Assembly (NCBI GenBank): GCA_028565635.1
Contig: JAOXYB010035118.1
Span: forward strand, 1-13,957
Length of the DNA: 13,957 nucleotides
Direction: 5' to 3'
Origin: Phoronis ovalis
Lineage: Eukaryota > Phoronida > Phoronidae
The notes below the pieces were generated by a model. It saw nothing but the letters and a program-made list of their open reading frames with translations. It ran no database searches and was not told the origin of the DNA. This document shows, piece after piece, positions 1 to 8,965 of the stretch; positions within the stretch are counted from its first letter, which is position 1, and each line of letters begins with the position of its first letter. The position numbers and the translations under genes are program-made.

Positions 1-250
1 TTCACAAATATATTGCCCAAAACTATGACTTTTTACAATGCATTTCATTACTATAATGCTTTACCTTTATAAAAATGTATGTTACTATACCAAACTGTGT
101 TTGCTGTGAAAAATTTTAAGATTAAAATTTAGGTCACTTTTTGGGCATCAAAAACGCTGGTCTATAAAAATGACTTCTGGTGGTTGTCTATCAGTATATC
201 TGAGCCATAAATATATTTATCTTATATGGACCCTTGAAAAATAAAAATGT

Positions 251-445
251 TTACGTAAGTCGGTTTGCACATTTTCTTATGGAAAATATATCTATATATG
301 CTATTTTTAACATTAATTTGAGGGCTTTTTTGAACCCCAAAAAGAGGGGTCCCAAAAAAGGGTTTGGAATAGTTGCAAAAACCTCAAATAAATTCTTCCA
401 ATGTACCTTCGTGCCAAATTTGGTCGAAATCCGTTGACCCCCATC
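251..445. repeat. Probable dispersed repeat (unclassified)
   Basis: The segment has short purine/C tracts (for example CCCCAAAAAGAGGGG near 336-350) followed by GCCAAATTTGGTCGAAATCC near 413-432. A phrase close to the latter (accurate to family style only) recurs widely in invertebrate repeats. The minus-strand open frame over 251-568 has no known domain and is read as a chance frame in a repeat. Boundaries are approximate and only one copy is in the window, so the repeat call rests on resemblance, not on an internal match. Confidence 0.3.
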
Positions 446-518
446 CGCAGGCTTTCTATAGGGACCGTCTGAATGTCTCTGAAACCAGCGGTGAAGTGGA
501 AGATGCAAGGTTGTGATC

Positions 519-588
519 AATGAACTTTCGTACCAATGAACCTTTGGACTATTGGCTCTTCGGACCAATAAACCTTCGGACTATCGAG
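519..588 (+). repeat. Short degenerate tandem repeat, about 16-22 base unit
   Basis: Three to four imperfect units follow one another: AATGAACTTTCGTACC (519-534), AATGAACCTTTGGACTATTGG (535-555; first 20 bases AATGAACCTTTGGACTATTG), a shortened CTCTTCGGACC (556-566), and AATAAACCTTCGGACTATCG (567-586). The shared core is AAT(G/A)AACCTTCGGAC. No coding or regulatory role is visible; it is probably part of a larger repeat. Confidence 0.5.
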
Positions 589-696
589 CTGATCCCAGTC
601 ACATATACTAGTAGAAATCTTCCTTACTGCTGCTGGGCATCATAGATGTCTATTTATAGTAAATAGTTTTTAAGAGCAAGCTGTACATAGGGCCCG

Positions 697-850
697 GTCC
701 CCTCACTCGTAAGGCGTAACACATGACAATGTCCCCTCACTCCAACAAAAAGACGTAACAAATGACCCCCTAAACGCCGATTTTTCCTTAGTACCCCTAT
801 TTTCTCAAAAATAAAGACATTTTGCACTGAAAAGGACACCCTTGTTTAAG
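697..850. repeat. Tandem repeat and probable relic related to the 10.3 kb foldback element
   Basis: GTCCCCTCACTC occurs at 697-708 and again at 731-742, each followed by a CGTAACAxATGAC phrase, giving a 34-base period. A third weaker unit begins near 764 with CCCCCTAAACGCCG. That phrase and the later GCACTGAAAAGG (about 826-837) resemble the CCCCTAAACGGG motif and the reverse complement of CCTTTTTCAGTGCG in the element at 10312-10866. I read this as a diverged, partial copy of the same repeat family. The minus-strand frame at 654-839 is not considered a gene. Confidence 0.4.
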
Positions 851-1180
851 TTGTCAAGGAGACAAAAACAAATTTCTACCTTTCTACGTGCTACTGAATA
901 ATTAAGTACAGTTGATGAAGGTAAGGCTAGCAAACATGAATCCTGACAAGAACAAAGTTTTTCCGTACTTTTTATTCGTTTTTAGTATGAATCTGGTCAT
1001 GATTCCCTCAATTTTCTACTCTATTTTTGATTTTTAAGGAGTCCTTTTCTAAATATCTACCCTTTTTGCAAGTTTCGAGGACAGTGACTTTTTTCAGCCA
1101 TCAAAGTGTTTTTTCCCATATTCCTTATATTAAACACTCAGACATGTAAAGAGATTGTTTTATGTCAGAAGCTACTGTAA

Positions 1181-1610
1181 ATAAATAGAGACCAAAATAC
1201 AGTTCACTGTTGATCTTGAGATAGATCACTCACAATTTGGCTGACTGGCGGTCATGTTTGTACATCTATGGTTAAAAAATGAAGCACTGCTTCGATGATG
1301 CTAAGGTAGGTTTAAGAGGGCCATAGGTTGGCAGATGTTACAGCTATATGATATTTTCAAACGATCTTGAAAAGTGGGTCAACTGTCAATTTGAAAACTT
1401 TGACCTTTTTTTCGCAGTTGTCAAAACTGTTTTTGCCAAGATCTTGAAGTCTCTCATACATGAGGTCGCTTTAATTCAGAAAGTATATATGGTTCAAATT
1501 TGATGGTTAACTGGCAGCCATGTTTGTTCTCCAGATGGTTACCTCGGTAACAGCTTTAGTTTCGTATTTGGTACAGTACAAATAAAGGTCAAAATACTGT
1601 ACAGGTTCAT
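1181..1610. repeat. Diverged internal repeats in noncoding DNA
   Basis: Two phrases recur with changes. GGCTGACTGGCGGTCATGTT near 1239 resembles GGTTAACTGGCAGCCATGTT near 1504. AATAGAGACCAAAATACAG near 1183 resembles AATAAAGGTCAAAATACTG near 1581. The two pairs come in opposite order, so this is not a simple tandem array. It may be two overlapping relics of one dispersed family. There is no coding signal. Confidence 0.3.
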
Positions 1611-2434
1611 TATGGTTTTAACATGATCACTGGGGACATATTTGTTTCCAAGATATTATGTTGTGTTACATCTATAGCCACAACAACAAAACGTTTCGTG
1701 GAAAATTCTAAATGTGATGGGTACCTCTTGTTAACACTAGATGTCATAACAATCATGGCAACAGAATTCCAGCTCAATTACTATGGCCCAAATGACATTT
1801 ATATCAATATATGCATTTTTGTTCTAAACTTACTTAGAATTTTTAAGACAAAATTAATTTTAGCAGTACAACAGAGCCAACTATTGATTCCTAATTTGCT
1901 TTAATAAATGGTAAAAAAACACCTTTGTCATTGTGATCAACCAGGCAGATAGAATACATCCATGTTGGTCAATAATTGCTTTTTGATATACGGAGATCAC
2001 TGAAGAGGTGCTCTTTGCAAAGTCTATCTATGTATGCATAATAATAGTCTATTTTTAACATTGTATCTGCCTTGTTACATTTTGATTTTTAAAAAAATAT
2101 TTAATGTATTGTACATGTACTGTTTTTAACTTCACTTGCTCACTTTTGACTTTTATTACCAGAGATGAGTTGTAGTCAGTATTGTTTCTAATATTTGATT
2201 TTCTTTATATTATTTGAGTAGAAAACTTTATACAATTAGTTGTGGGCGAAGAAAATATTGTAAATGTTTATTAAGATCATACCTGTTCTTGTGTGCACTA
2301 TTAATGTATAAAAGTTAGAAAATTGTTGCAGTCATACTCTGAACTATAAAAAAATATATTTCTACAAAAAACAGACCATGAATTTTCATAATTAACTGGT
2401 TGCAGTTAATGGGTTTGTGAATTACTTGTAACCA

Positions 2435-2862
2435 ACTGAGATAATAAGGAGTTCATATATTCATACAGGCAATTGCGTCCAGGTTATTGATGTTATAATT
2501 GTTTTTATGAAGAACAGTATCCGCCTTATATCTATTACCTGAGAGTCAAAGTGGTTATGTCTCATTTATTTCTAACGTCATTGCTACTACTTAGAGACCA
2601 GCGGAAGGACAGCCTTTTAAATGATCCTACTGAGTTAATGAGGAGTTCCTATGAATACAGACAGTTGTGTCCAGATTATTGATGCTATGCTGATTGTTCT
2701 TATGAAGAAAAGTGTCCACCTTTTATTTAGTAAAAATGTTTCTGTCTCATTTATAACGTCATGCTCCTATTCAGAGACAAAAGGCTGAAAGCTTTTGAAA
2801 ATGATCTTTAATATCCAATTTTATATTCTACTGATAAAGAATTCATTTATATTTCTTATATT
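2435..2862 (+). repeat. Tandem duplication, about 195-base unit, about 2.2 copies, before the CPTP exon
   Basis: Copies begin at 2435 (ACTGAGATAATAAGGAGTTC), 2629 (ACTGAGTTAATGAGGAGTTC) and, in part, 2830 (ACTGATAAAGAATTC). The first two match over nearly their full length. Shared blocks include GTCCAG(G/A)TTATTGATG, TTATGAAGAA, ATGTCTCATTTAT/TCTGTCTCATTTAT, AACGTCAT and a CTTTT(A/G)AAATGATC end. The starts are 194 and 201 bases apart. The partial third copy runs to within a dozen bases of the splice acceptor at 2872-2873, so the duplication probably supplies intron sequence around the branch point and polypyrimidine region. Confidence 0.75.
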
Positions 2863-2873
2863 AAATTTTATAG

Positions 2874-3396
2874 GTTTTTCCATATACTAGGAAAAGTGTT
2901 TGGTTTTGTATCGAGTGACGTAAGAGACAAAGTAAACATCTTACAACGACATGCAGAGACAGAAAATGGAAGTTATTATGTCTCGGTGCAATCAATGATT
3001 TCATATGAAACCAAGCATGACATCACTGTAGTAAAATGTAAGAAGAGGGATCCTTCCGGATCAAGAACTCTGCTACGATTACACAGAGCTTTAGAATTCG
3101 TTATTTATTTTTTGCAAAGACTTCACAGTGCTCATGAATCAGATAAAATATCATGTTTAGCTGCTGAGGCATATAATAAAACTTTGGCTAAACACCATCC
3201 ATGGCTAATAAAGAAAGCTGTTAATATGGCAGTATATTGTTTACCAACAAGAAAACAACTAATGGAAACAATGTGTCCAGAATATGATTGTCAAGAGTGT
3301 ACTGCATTGTTGATAAAAGTTGTTGAAGTGTTAAATCCAATTTATGACATTGTACAGAAATTATATGAAGATTATAAGCTATTAGACTTGCAGTGA
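2874..3396 (+). CDS. CPTP: Ceramide-1-phosphate transfer protein, terminal coding exon (5' part missing)
   Basis: This exon encodes the C-terminal 173 residues of a GLTP-fold lipid carrier of the CPTP (GLTPD1) subgroup. In animals that family moves ceramide-1-phosphate between cytosolic membrane faces. Seen here: a TTTTATAG acceptor at 2872-2873, then one base completing a split codon, then a frame opening FFHILGKVFGFVSSDV. Asp15 and Lys19 of the exon product fit the family's headgroup-binding Asp and Lys. SRTLLRLHRAL supplies the two binding arginines (about residues 64 and 68), HPW supplies the key histidine (about 108), and the end KLYEDYKLLDLQ matches the conserved C-terminus. The family protein is about 214 residues, so roughly 40 N-terminal residues are on an upstream exon not found in the window. 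The open frame has no break, and all the listed binding residues are present, so the gene looks functional. Confidence 0.93.
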
Positions 3397-3976
3397 GATA
3401 ATTATCAGTTAGTTATCAGTGCAGCAACTATCACCATTAATCACCAATTGTTTTGTGATGCAAAATAATCCATTGAGTAGGCGGAAGAAAATAAGTCTTT
3501 CAGTGAATATTCAGTGAAACAAAATCGTTTCTGTGAAAGTTACATGATGGAGGTGACAAAATGTTTATTGATGTCTGTGTCAAAACAGTGTGTGTCTATA
3601 AACATTTATTTTATTCACCTTAAAGCAACATTGGCAGAAAGTCGTATAATTCATCACCATTCTTTATACTGCTTTGTGGTTGATGATATTCCTTGTAGTT
3701 AATTTATGCTTTTGTCAGGTGCTGTAGTATTTAATGAAATGTTTAATATTTTTTGGCATGTATCATTATTTGCTTATCTTAGATCTTTTTGTTGTATTGT
3801 TACAATATATTTTTAATTTTATCATTTTCATTGCTTTTGCTTTGTATTTGTAGTATATTTTTTAACATTTAATTGTCATTCGTTTTTGTTTACTTTATAT
3901 AAGATTAATATTGACTATAATTAGAGCAATTTAGGACAATAAGTACTTCCTATATTATGCCATGCAGTGGATTAAT

Positions 3977-3982
3977 AATAAA
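3977..3982 (+). terminator. Alternative poly(A) signal AATAAA
   Basis: This canonical hexamer lies 580 bases after the CPTP stop codon. It is followed by a T-rich segment (AGTTTGTAAGTATTGTT), which would fit a weak downstream element. It could define a short CPTP transcript. Confidence 0.4.
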
Positions 3983-4280
3983 CAGTTTGTAAGTATTGTT
4001 AAAACCGTTTGCATGTTAATGATAAAAAGTGAATGATGTTGTTAACTGATTAATGACATTTATAAAAGATACAGTAAAAATATTTACTGCGTAATCATTA
4101 AAACTGTAGGACTGCAACTTGCACTAAAATAGTAATGGACAATTAAAAGTAGTTATAAATGTTGATATCATGCACTATTGTTTTTAATAACTCATTTTAA
4201 TGTCAGATTTTCTGTTACAATGTGAAGCAGATGTTTAAGGTGGTTCCTGTTATAATTAAAAGACACAAATATACAACGTC

Positions 4281-4286
4281 AATAAA
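4281..4286 (+). terminator. Poly(A) signal AATAAA of the plus-strand (CPTP) transcript
   Basis: The canonical hexamer is followed by a TTTGATCTTTATTTGTTTT tract within 30 bases, a good U/GU-rich downstream element. It lies about 885 bases after the CPTP stop and is the last clear plus-strand signal before the convergent gene. Confidence 0.55.
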
Positions 4287-4295
4287 GCTTTGATC

Positions 4296-4301
4296 TTTAT
4301 T
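4296..4301 (-). terminator. Poly(A) signal AATAAA of the minus-strand secreted-protein gene
   Basis: TTTATT on the plus strand reads AATAAA on the minus strand. It is the first canonical minus-strand hexamer I find downstream of the stop at 5307, giving a 3' UTR of about 1 kb. It pairs with the plus-strand signal at 4281-4286: AATAAAG and CTTTATT form 7-base arms around a 7-base centre. Confidence 0.5.
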
Positions 4302-5306
4302 TGTTTTAATAATGATTAAAAATCGCTTGGATGCTATATATTAATGCAAAAACCATTATTAAGTCTGAAGTAGTCGATATGTATTCGTTCACTTTTGTAA
4401 TCGCTACAAAATGACACCTACTTTGTAAAAATCAAAAGAATGTTATTGACCGTTTCTTTTTTGCAAAAGCAATTTTATGAACGTTCAGTAAATATAATAG
4501 CTGTATGGTAATAATTAAAAATTAAAAGTCGTAATGGCAGACTACTTGTTTTATAATCCAGCCTACGGCATTTCTGCCCACGAAGATCGATTCTGAAGGC
4601 GATATCAGATCGACCAGATTTGATATACAGCAGAAATTAATGTATATTCTGAAATTTTATAAACATACATGTATAGGGCTTCTTTTCTTGTATCCGTCTT
4701 ACAGTATAAATGAAGAAACCTATCCAATCTAATGTGCATTGTTGCTAGGATAGATCTATTGCCGTTGGCGACACTTGCTCACGTCAACAAATGTTACTTT
4801 TTTTAGTATATTGTTTTTATGTCGTTCTTATATTTGCAAGTACTTTTGAAAGCTTTAAAACTCTTATATATATACAATACACGTTGCAATATAGGCGGAG
4901 TAGTTGAATGCCGACATAAAATGCTAGCTGATGCTAAAAACATTTCTCCATTATCAAACGTTACTGAAAGTTTTCCAACCTACAAGTAAAAATACTTCTT
5001 TTCTTTGCCACACTTGTTATCAGTTAAAAAAATTGAAAAGATAAAAAACGATCTACGTCTTCTGTTACTTTAAAACTAATTAGCCAGGTTAGCACTTGTC
5101 AAAATAATGAATTTGTTTTTAGAAAACAGATAAAGCTAAATAGGGTAAACTCATTCGTTGAAAGAAGACATAGATGATCACAGGAAGTATACTGAATCCA
5201 AAAATGTCTTAAGTAGTTTATGATCATAATAAATTATCGTATTGCTATTCCAGCGTGTGTTACTTATATGATGTAGCTTTTATAACGTACATAACTGCAA
5301 ACGGAG
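4302..5306 (-). other. Probable 3' untranslated region of the minus-strand gene
   Basis: There is no open frame of note on either strand. I found no minus-strand AATAAA or ATTAAA between the stop codon at 5307-5309 and the ATTAAA at 4304-4309 and AATAAA at 4296-4301. The stretch is therefore most simply read as transcribed 3' UTR. A slightly GC-richer patch around 4560-4620 (CCTACGGCATTTCTGCCCAC and on) has no identity that I can assign. Confidence 0.4.
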
Positions 5307-6299
5307 TTACTGATTGTGATTGCGCTTTCCCCATGCTTGAAATTTCCAACTGTTAAACGAATGACCTTCTCCATTCTTTTTATGTGCACCAATCCTAACA
5401 ACTTCAGTTGTTTTTGGTTCCAATTTATGCAAGAATCCTAAATCGTCCTTAGAGAACAAACTGCGTTTTTGTCTTCTTGGATAAAGTTTATGCAGATATG
5501 TAGGCTTGCCGTTCAATTTCACTTTCAGATCATAGATACTGTTACTATTGTCAACAATTTTGCTTGGGTTATTAACTTTTGTGGGTTGTTTCATGAAGAA
5601 TAAATCTAGTTCGTTCAACTCATCGTCGAGGGTTTTGCTTGGAGTTTTGTTCTTATTGTGTTTGTTCCTATTTCTTTGCCTCCTCAGTTTGTTTTTCATC
5701 TCTTTTGTCAAAATTTTTAAAGCTGTCTCTGCTAATTTGTTCCAGTTACCATTCTGATTCGTATTTGTATCCGAACCGGCCTTTAAGCTCGCCATAACAG
5801 ATGTATCCCAGTTATTAAGTGCATCAGACGACGTTCTAGTTTTTTCTTTAGCCGAAGGTTTTGTTAAGTTCTCTCCTACTAGTTGTTTGATAGAAGTCAT
5901 CTTATTGGGATCGGTCTCAGATAGATTGTTAGTATCTAATGCATTAGACTGAATCACAGGTTCTTCAACAAAAACGATATCACTTTCGGGTAAATCTGTA
6001 TTCCAAGTAGCTGGAGTTGAAACATCTACATCCACTTTGTAGTTACGACCTGATGGAAAAGCGTGATCATCCTCAGTTATTGAAAGCACTTTCGTGGTGA
6101 CACGATTTTCATCATCAGCATCATCACCTGACTCAGCAGCGTCATCACCAGATCCTCCATATCGAATTGTTGTTAGTGGCTTATCTAATCCTCCCCAAAA
6201 TCCTACAGATCCAGGAAACACTACCACATCCTTAGGATTAAACTTAAATCCCAAAGGTAATTTAGCAGTAAACTGGTTTGAGGTATCTTTATACGGAAC
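5307..6299 (-). CDS. Unrecognised secreted pro-protein, exon 2 (residues 29-358 and stop)
   Basis: I do not recognise this protein. The acceptor is the AG at 6301-6300 (TTTTATATAG), and the frame then runs unbroken for 330 codons. Joined in phase 0 to exon 1 (9049-8966) it gives 358 residues with an N-terminal signal peptide. It contains no cysteine. It opens with a compact hydrophobic/aromatic part (about 42-76, with FPGSVGFWGGL). An acidic GSGDD...DDEN run follows (77-93), then a long polar, probably disordered middle with sequons at Asn153, Asn172 and Asn245, and a very basic patch (230-246). A furin-type RRQKR site lies at 303-307. Beyond it, a 51-residue tail holds KK (335-336), then NGEGHSFNSWKFQAW, then GKR (352-354), the classic signal for a C-terminally amidated Trp. 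This layout suits a peptide or prohormone precursor, but only one such peptide is present. A fast-evolving matrix protein is the alternative. Function is unknown. Confidence 0.8.
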   Translation of the reverse strand, partial: VPYKDTSNQFTAKLPLGFKFNPKDVVVFPGSVGFWGGLDKPLTTIRYGGSGDDAAESGDDADDENRVTTKVLSITEDDHAFPSGRNYKVDVDVSTPATWNTDLPESDIVFVEEPVIQSNALDTNNLSETDPNKMTSIKQLVGENLTKPSAKEKTRTSSDALNNWDTSVMASLKAGSDTNTNQNGNWNKLAETALKILTKEMKNKLRRQRNRNKHNKNKTPSKTLDDELNELDLFFMKQPTKVNNPSKIVDNSNSIYDLKVKLNGKPTYLHKLYPRRQKRSLFSKDDLGFLHKLEPKTTEVVRIGAHKKNGEGHSFNSWKFQAWGKRNHNQ

Positions 6300-6533
6300 C
6301 TATATAAAACATATAAACGTACATGTACAAGTATTTCAACGTAGCATTAGAAATATGTCACCCTTCGGGATTATTTAATGTCATCGTTTAATTAATTAAT
6401 TGCACCCTTACAAAGAATACAAAGCTGACAAAGCCAGATATTGCCCATGTGAAATGGTACTTGTGCATTTAATTGACTCTCAAAATATATATGGCGCAGT
6501 GGATCTTAATAAGGTCTTGTTAATCACATATAC

Positions 6534-6610
6534 TTGAATTGGAAAATTACAGATTTCGAAAAAGCCTTTGATTATGTTGACAGATTATGGTTGAAACTCA
6601 TCAAGTATAA
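6534..6610 (+). pseudogene. Decayed non-LTR retrotransposon reverse-transcriptase fragment
   Basis: The frame reads ITDFEKAFDYVDRLWLKLIK. This matches the LINE reverse-transcriptase block that contains the first catalytic Asp (typically D-x-x-K-AFD-x-VDR-x-x-LW-x-x-L). The match is clear for about 25 residues only. What follows (NAGAPSERFKWQ...) no longer resembles the next conserved block, and no upstream endonuclease or fingers region is visible. It is a short relic in the intron, antisense to the host gene. Confidence 0.6.
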
Positions 6611-7110
6611 TGCTGGAGCTCCAAGTGAACGTTTTAAGTGGCAGGCAGGGGGAAAGCCTGTCATATTTTTATCCTCAATGTCTATATCAATGGCCTTAAA
6701 GAAAAATTATGATATAACAATATTACAGTAGGTTTCCGAGTTATGTTCTCTTTCGATAAGGTGCTAAATACTTGTTTGTGACAGTTACTCAGATTTTTCT
6801 CACGTCATCAGCTTAGTCTGTTAGGGAGTGGCTAAGGAATCACAGAATCTCGAATTCCGTAAGGATCATTCATGCAACGCGAAATGTTATACATACACGG
6901 CACAATTTCACATTTAGTGACTTCAGAATGTTCAGGTACTTGCATGTATTTACAGGAAAAGGGGGCAAACTTATTTTTCTACAGGTGTGAAAGGATCATA
7001 TTTTATTTTCGTGCAGTGGAATTCATTGAATTTTATTTGATCTCATAACTTGCTTTTCGAATGATATTACAGGGGTATCAAGCTCACAAATACAAAGCCA
7101 TCACTAGGAA

Positions 7111-7353
7111 CCACTATGTGCGAGAAAACACCATCTAGTGCGATGTTGTGCGACAGCTATTTTGTATCACACATCCTCGCACATTATGTGCGAGGAAGTA
7201 TCAATAAGTGTGAGGATGCGCGAACAGTTATTGCATGTGTATCGCACATAAAGCGCGAGTAAGTATCAGTGCGAGGATATGTGCAAATAGCTATTGTGCA
7301 CATCCTCGCACATAATGTACGAGGAAATATCAGGAACTGTGAGGAATCGCATT
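7111..7353. repeat. Palindromic minisatellite, 61-70 base unit, about 3.3 copies
   Basis: Units start with GTG(C/T)GAGGAT-like sequence at 7138, 7208 and 7269, with a partial one at 7339 and the tail of an earlier one at 7111-7137. Unit lengths are 70, 61 and 70. Each runs: GTGCGAGGAT..., AGCTATT..., CACATCCTCGCACAT, ATGTGCGAGGA, AGTATCA. Two nested hairpins result. The tight one is perfect in unit 1: TCCTCGCACAT (7174-7184), one base, ATGTGCGAGGA (7186-7196). In unit 3 it has one mismatch (7303-7325). The wider one pairs GTGCGAGGAT (7269-7278) with ATCCTCGCAC (7302-7311). The array is CG-containing and stands out from its AT-rich surroundings. Confidence 0.85.
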
Positions 7354-8965
7354 AGATGATATTTTCTCGCTTGGTATTGTATTTCAGTATTACAGGTTTA
7401 CAAAAGCAGTACAAACACTTCCTGATAAAAGTAGAAAGTCAACAAACATGTATCGAATTTTGGAAAGTTAAACCAGAATGCACATGAGAAGTTACTTGTG
7501 TTTATTTATTTTTTAAATAATATTATATTATATGGCTTCTTATTCTAAATCTAATGTACTGACGACTAGTAAATCATTAATGACTGGTGTTATTTAAATA
7601 AACAAACATAAATGTTATAGAGTTACGTGAAAATATATAGCAAAGATCTTGATCCAGAACTACGAAAAGATTTATTCTAAGCGCATATGCTTATTTTTTT
7701 CTCACACAGCTTGCACCAGGGTAATCAATATTCAAACATTATGTTTTCTCTCAGACAGTTTACTCAAGGGTAATACAAATTCAACTAAAATTCCGGTATT
7801 CAGTAATTATATAAAAAAATTAAGCGTAACTAAACGTGTTTAAGGATTTCACCATACTGAATGTAAATGCATGGTTGTACATTAACGCAAAGACGTGCAG
7901 AAACAATACCCGATAATCAAACTGAACTACATATTATCCGAACGAATTGTTAACCTAGCCTATTTTCGAAATTTTATATTCCAAAGTAAACTGAGAATTC
8001 TCTTTTTAATGCTATTTTCCCATGATATCTGGCAACATTCCCCATTCAGTACAAAATGAAGTTAAACCTGACATTTTAACGAACTCATTCCAAGCGAAGT
8101 GCAATTATTTACACAATTTCGAACATAATTTGACAGTTTCCAGGGTAATAATAAGTAGACGGACTTGGTATATGATGAGAACTCAATATTCAGTGTAACA
8201 AGTTGTTCAAGTAAAGGAGTTACTTAAAACGTACGCTGCGAATCGTAATAAAATAGTACTAATGGGTTACTTGTTATTTTTGTAATGCCTGGCAAACATT
8301 TTTGTAATAAAAATGGGTGCGAATACTTACGACATTTCAAACATTTTTTGACAGGTGCTTTGACAGTTTTGTATATTGCAGCCAGCTGATGTAAAATTTG
8401 AACGCTGAGAAATCATATAGTTCATTTTCAAAAAAAGTATATAACTTGTAATTCTATAAAAATCTGTGTTTATTTGTTCTGAAATCAACACCATGTGTTT
8501 ACCGTCTACATATAAGTTATTTTGAAAATAATTTTTTTACAAAATCATTCTTCAAAATTCGATTAGATGTGCTTTAAGACCCTGATCAGGACATAAAATT
8601 TAGCGAATCAAGCTTCTGAATGGAAATTTTCTTAAATATTGAGTGTCATGTATATTGTTATTGCATTCAAGTATAATTAACTTTTAACACTGAAATCCTT
8701 AAAGATTCAAGTTCGTCATATTAATTGATAAAGACAGACAAATTAAGTTTATCCAAGTCTATGTTAACAATTTCATTAAAGTTTTCGGAAAGGCTGTTTA
8801 CTTATGTGAAGGGAATTTTGGGATGGAAGAAAATAAGAACGATATACAATATTGTTATACCCTTTGTACCTACTGTGTACAAAAACACGTCACAAACTGA
8901 CAATAAAAAGCTAATACTGCCGAGTGTACTTTGAATTAGACAAAAAAATATAACAGACTACTTAC

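Larger units (their letters stand above)
1..2434. other. No defensible exon; AT-rich sequence with diverged repeats
   Basis: I see no convincing gene in this stretch. It may be the 5' flank or an intron of the CPTP gene whose last exon begins at 2874. I looked for an upstream CPTP exon that ends with two bases of a codon before a GT donor. The donor-like sites near 921 (AAG-GTAAGG) and 1303 (AAG-GTAGGT) are both preceded by in-frame stops in the needed phase. The longest plus-strand frame (1623-1904) encodes an unremarkable hydrophobic mix with no recognisable motif and looks like chance. The repeats inside this stretch are listed separately. Confidence 0.6.
3397..4300 (+). other. CPTP: CPTP 3' untranslated region
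   Basis: This is the AT-rich stretch after the TGA at 3394-3396. The small frame at 3514-3702 has no motif and sits within the transcribed tail, so it is not called. An early AATAAA lies at 3977-3982 and a second at 4281-4286. The second, near the convergent gene's own signal, is taken as the likely main end. The two sites could give short and long 3' UTRs. This is inferred from signals only. Confidence 0.55.
6300..8965 (-). other. Intron 1 of the secreted pro-protein gene (2.67 kb)
   Basis: The intron is bounded by GTAAGT at its 5' end (8965) and TTTTATATAG at its 3' end (6300). The stretch preceding the acceptor is T-rich and reads TACATGTACGTTTATATGTT. Inside are a LINE scrap (6534-6610) and a palindromic minisatellite (7111-7353). 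The remainder, including small frames at 7649-7843 and 8725-8934, is AT-rich with nothing I can identify. Confidence 0.65.

Noticed and set aside
251-568. Minus-strand 105-codon frame
   Set aside because: It runs across two different repeat segments and has no recognisable domain.
1623-1904. Plus-strand 93-codon frame as an upstream CPTP exon
   Set aside because: It has no resemblance to the CPTP N-terminus and no suitable donor in the phase required by the exon at 2874.
5548-5757. Plus-strand leucine/phenylalanine-rich frame resembling membrane segments
   Set aside because: It is the antisense shadow of the lysine/asparagine-rich part of exon 2 of the secreted protein.
6490-6530. tRNA/SINE-like A-box (TGGCGCAGTGG)
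   Set aside because: No B-box (GGTTCGANTCC-like) follows at a proper distance and no cloverleaf can be drawn, so it is neither a tRNA nor a supported SINE head.
7111-7353. CRISPR array
   Set aside because: The units are palindromic and contiguous with no unique spacers of constant length, and the context is a eukaryotic intron.
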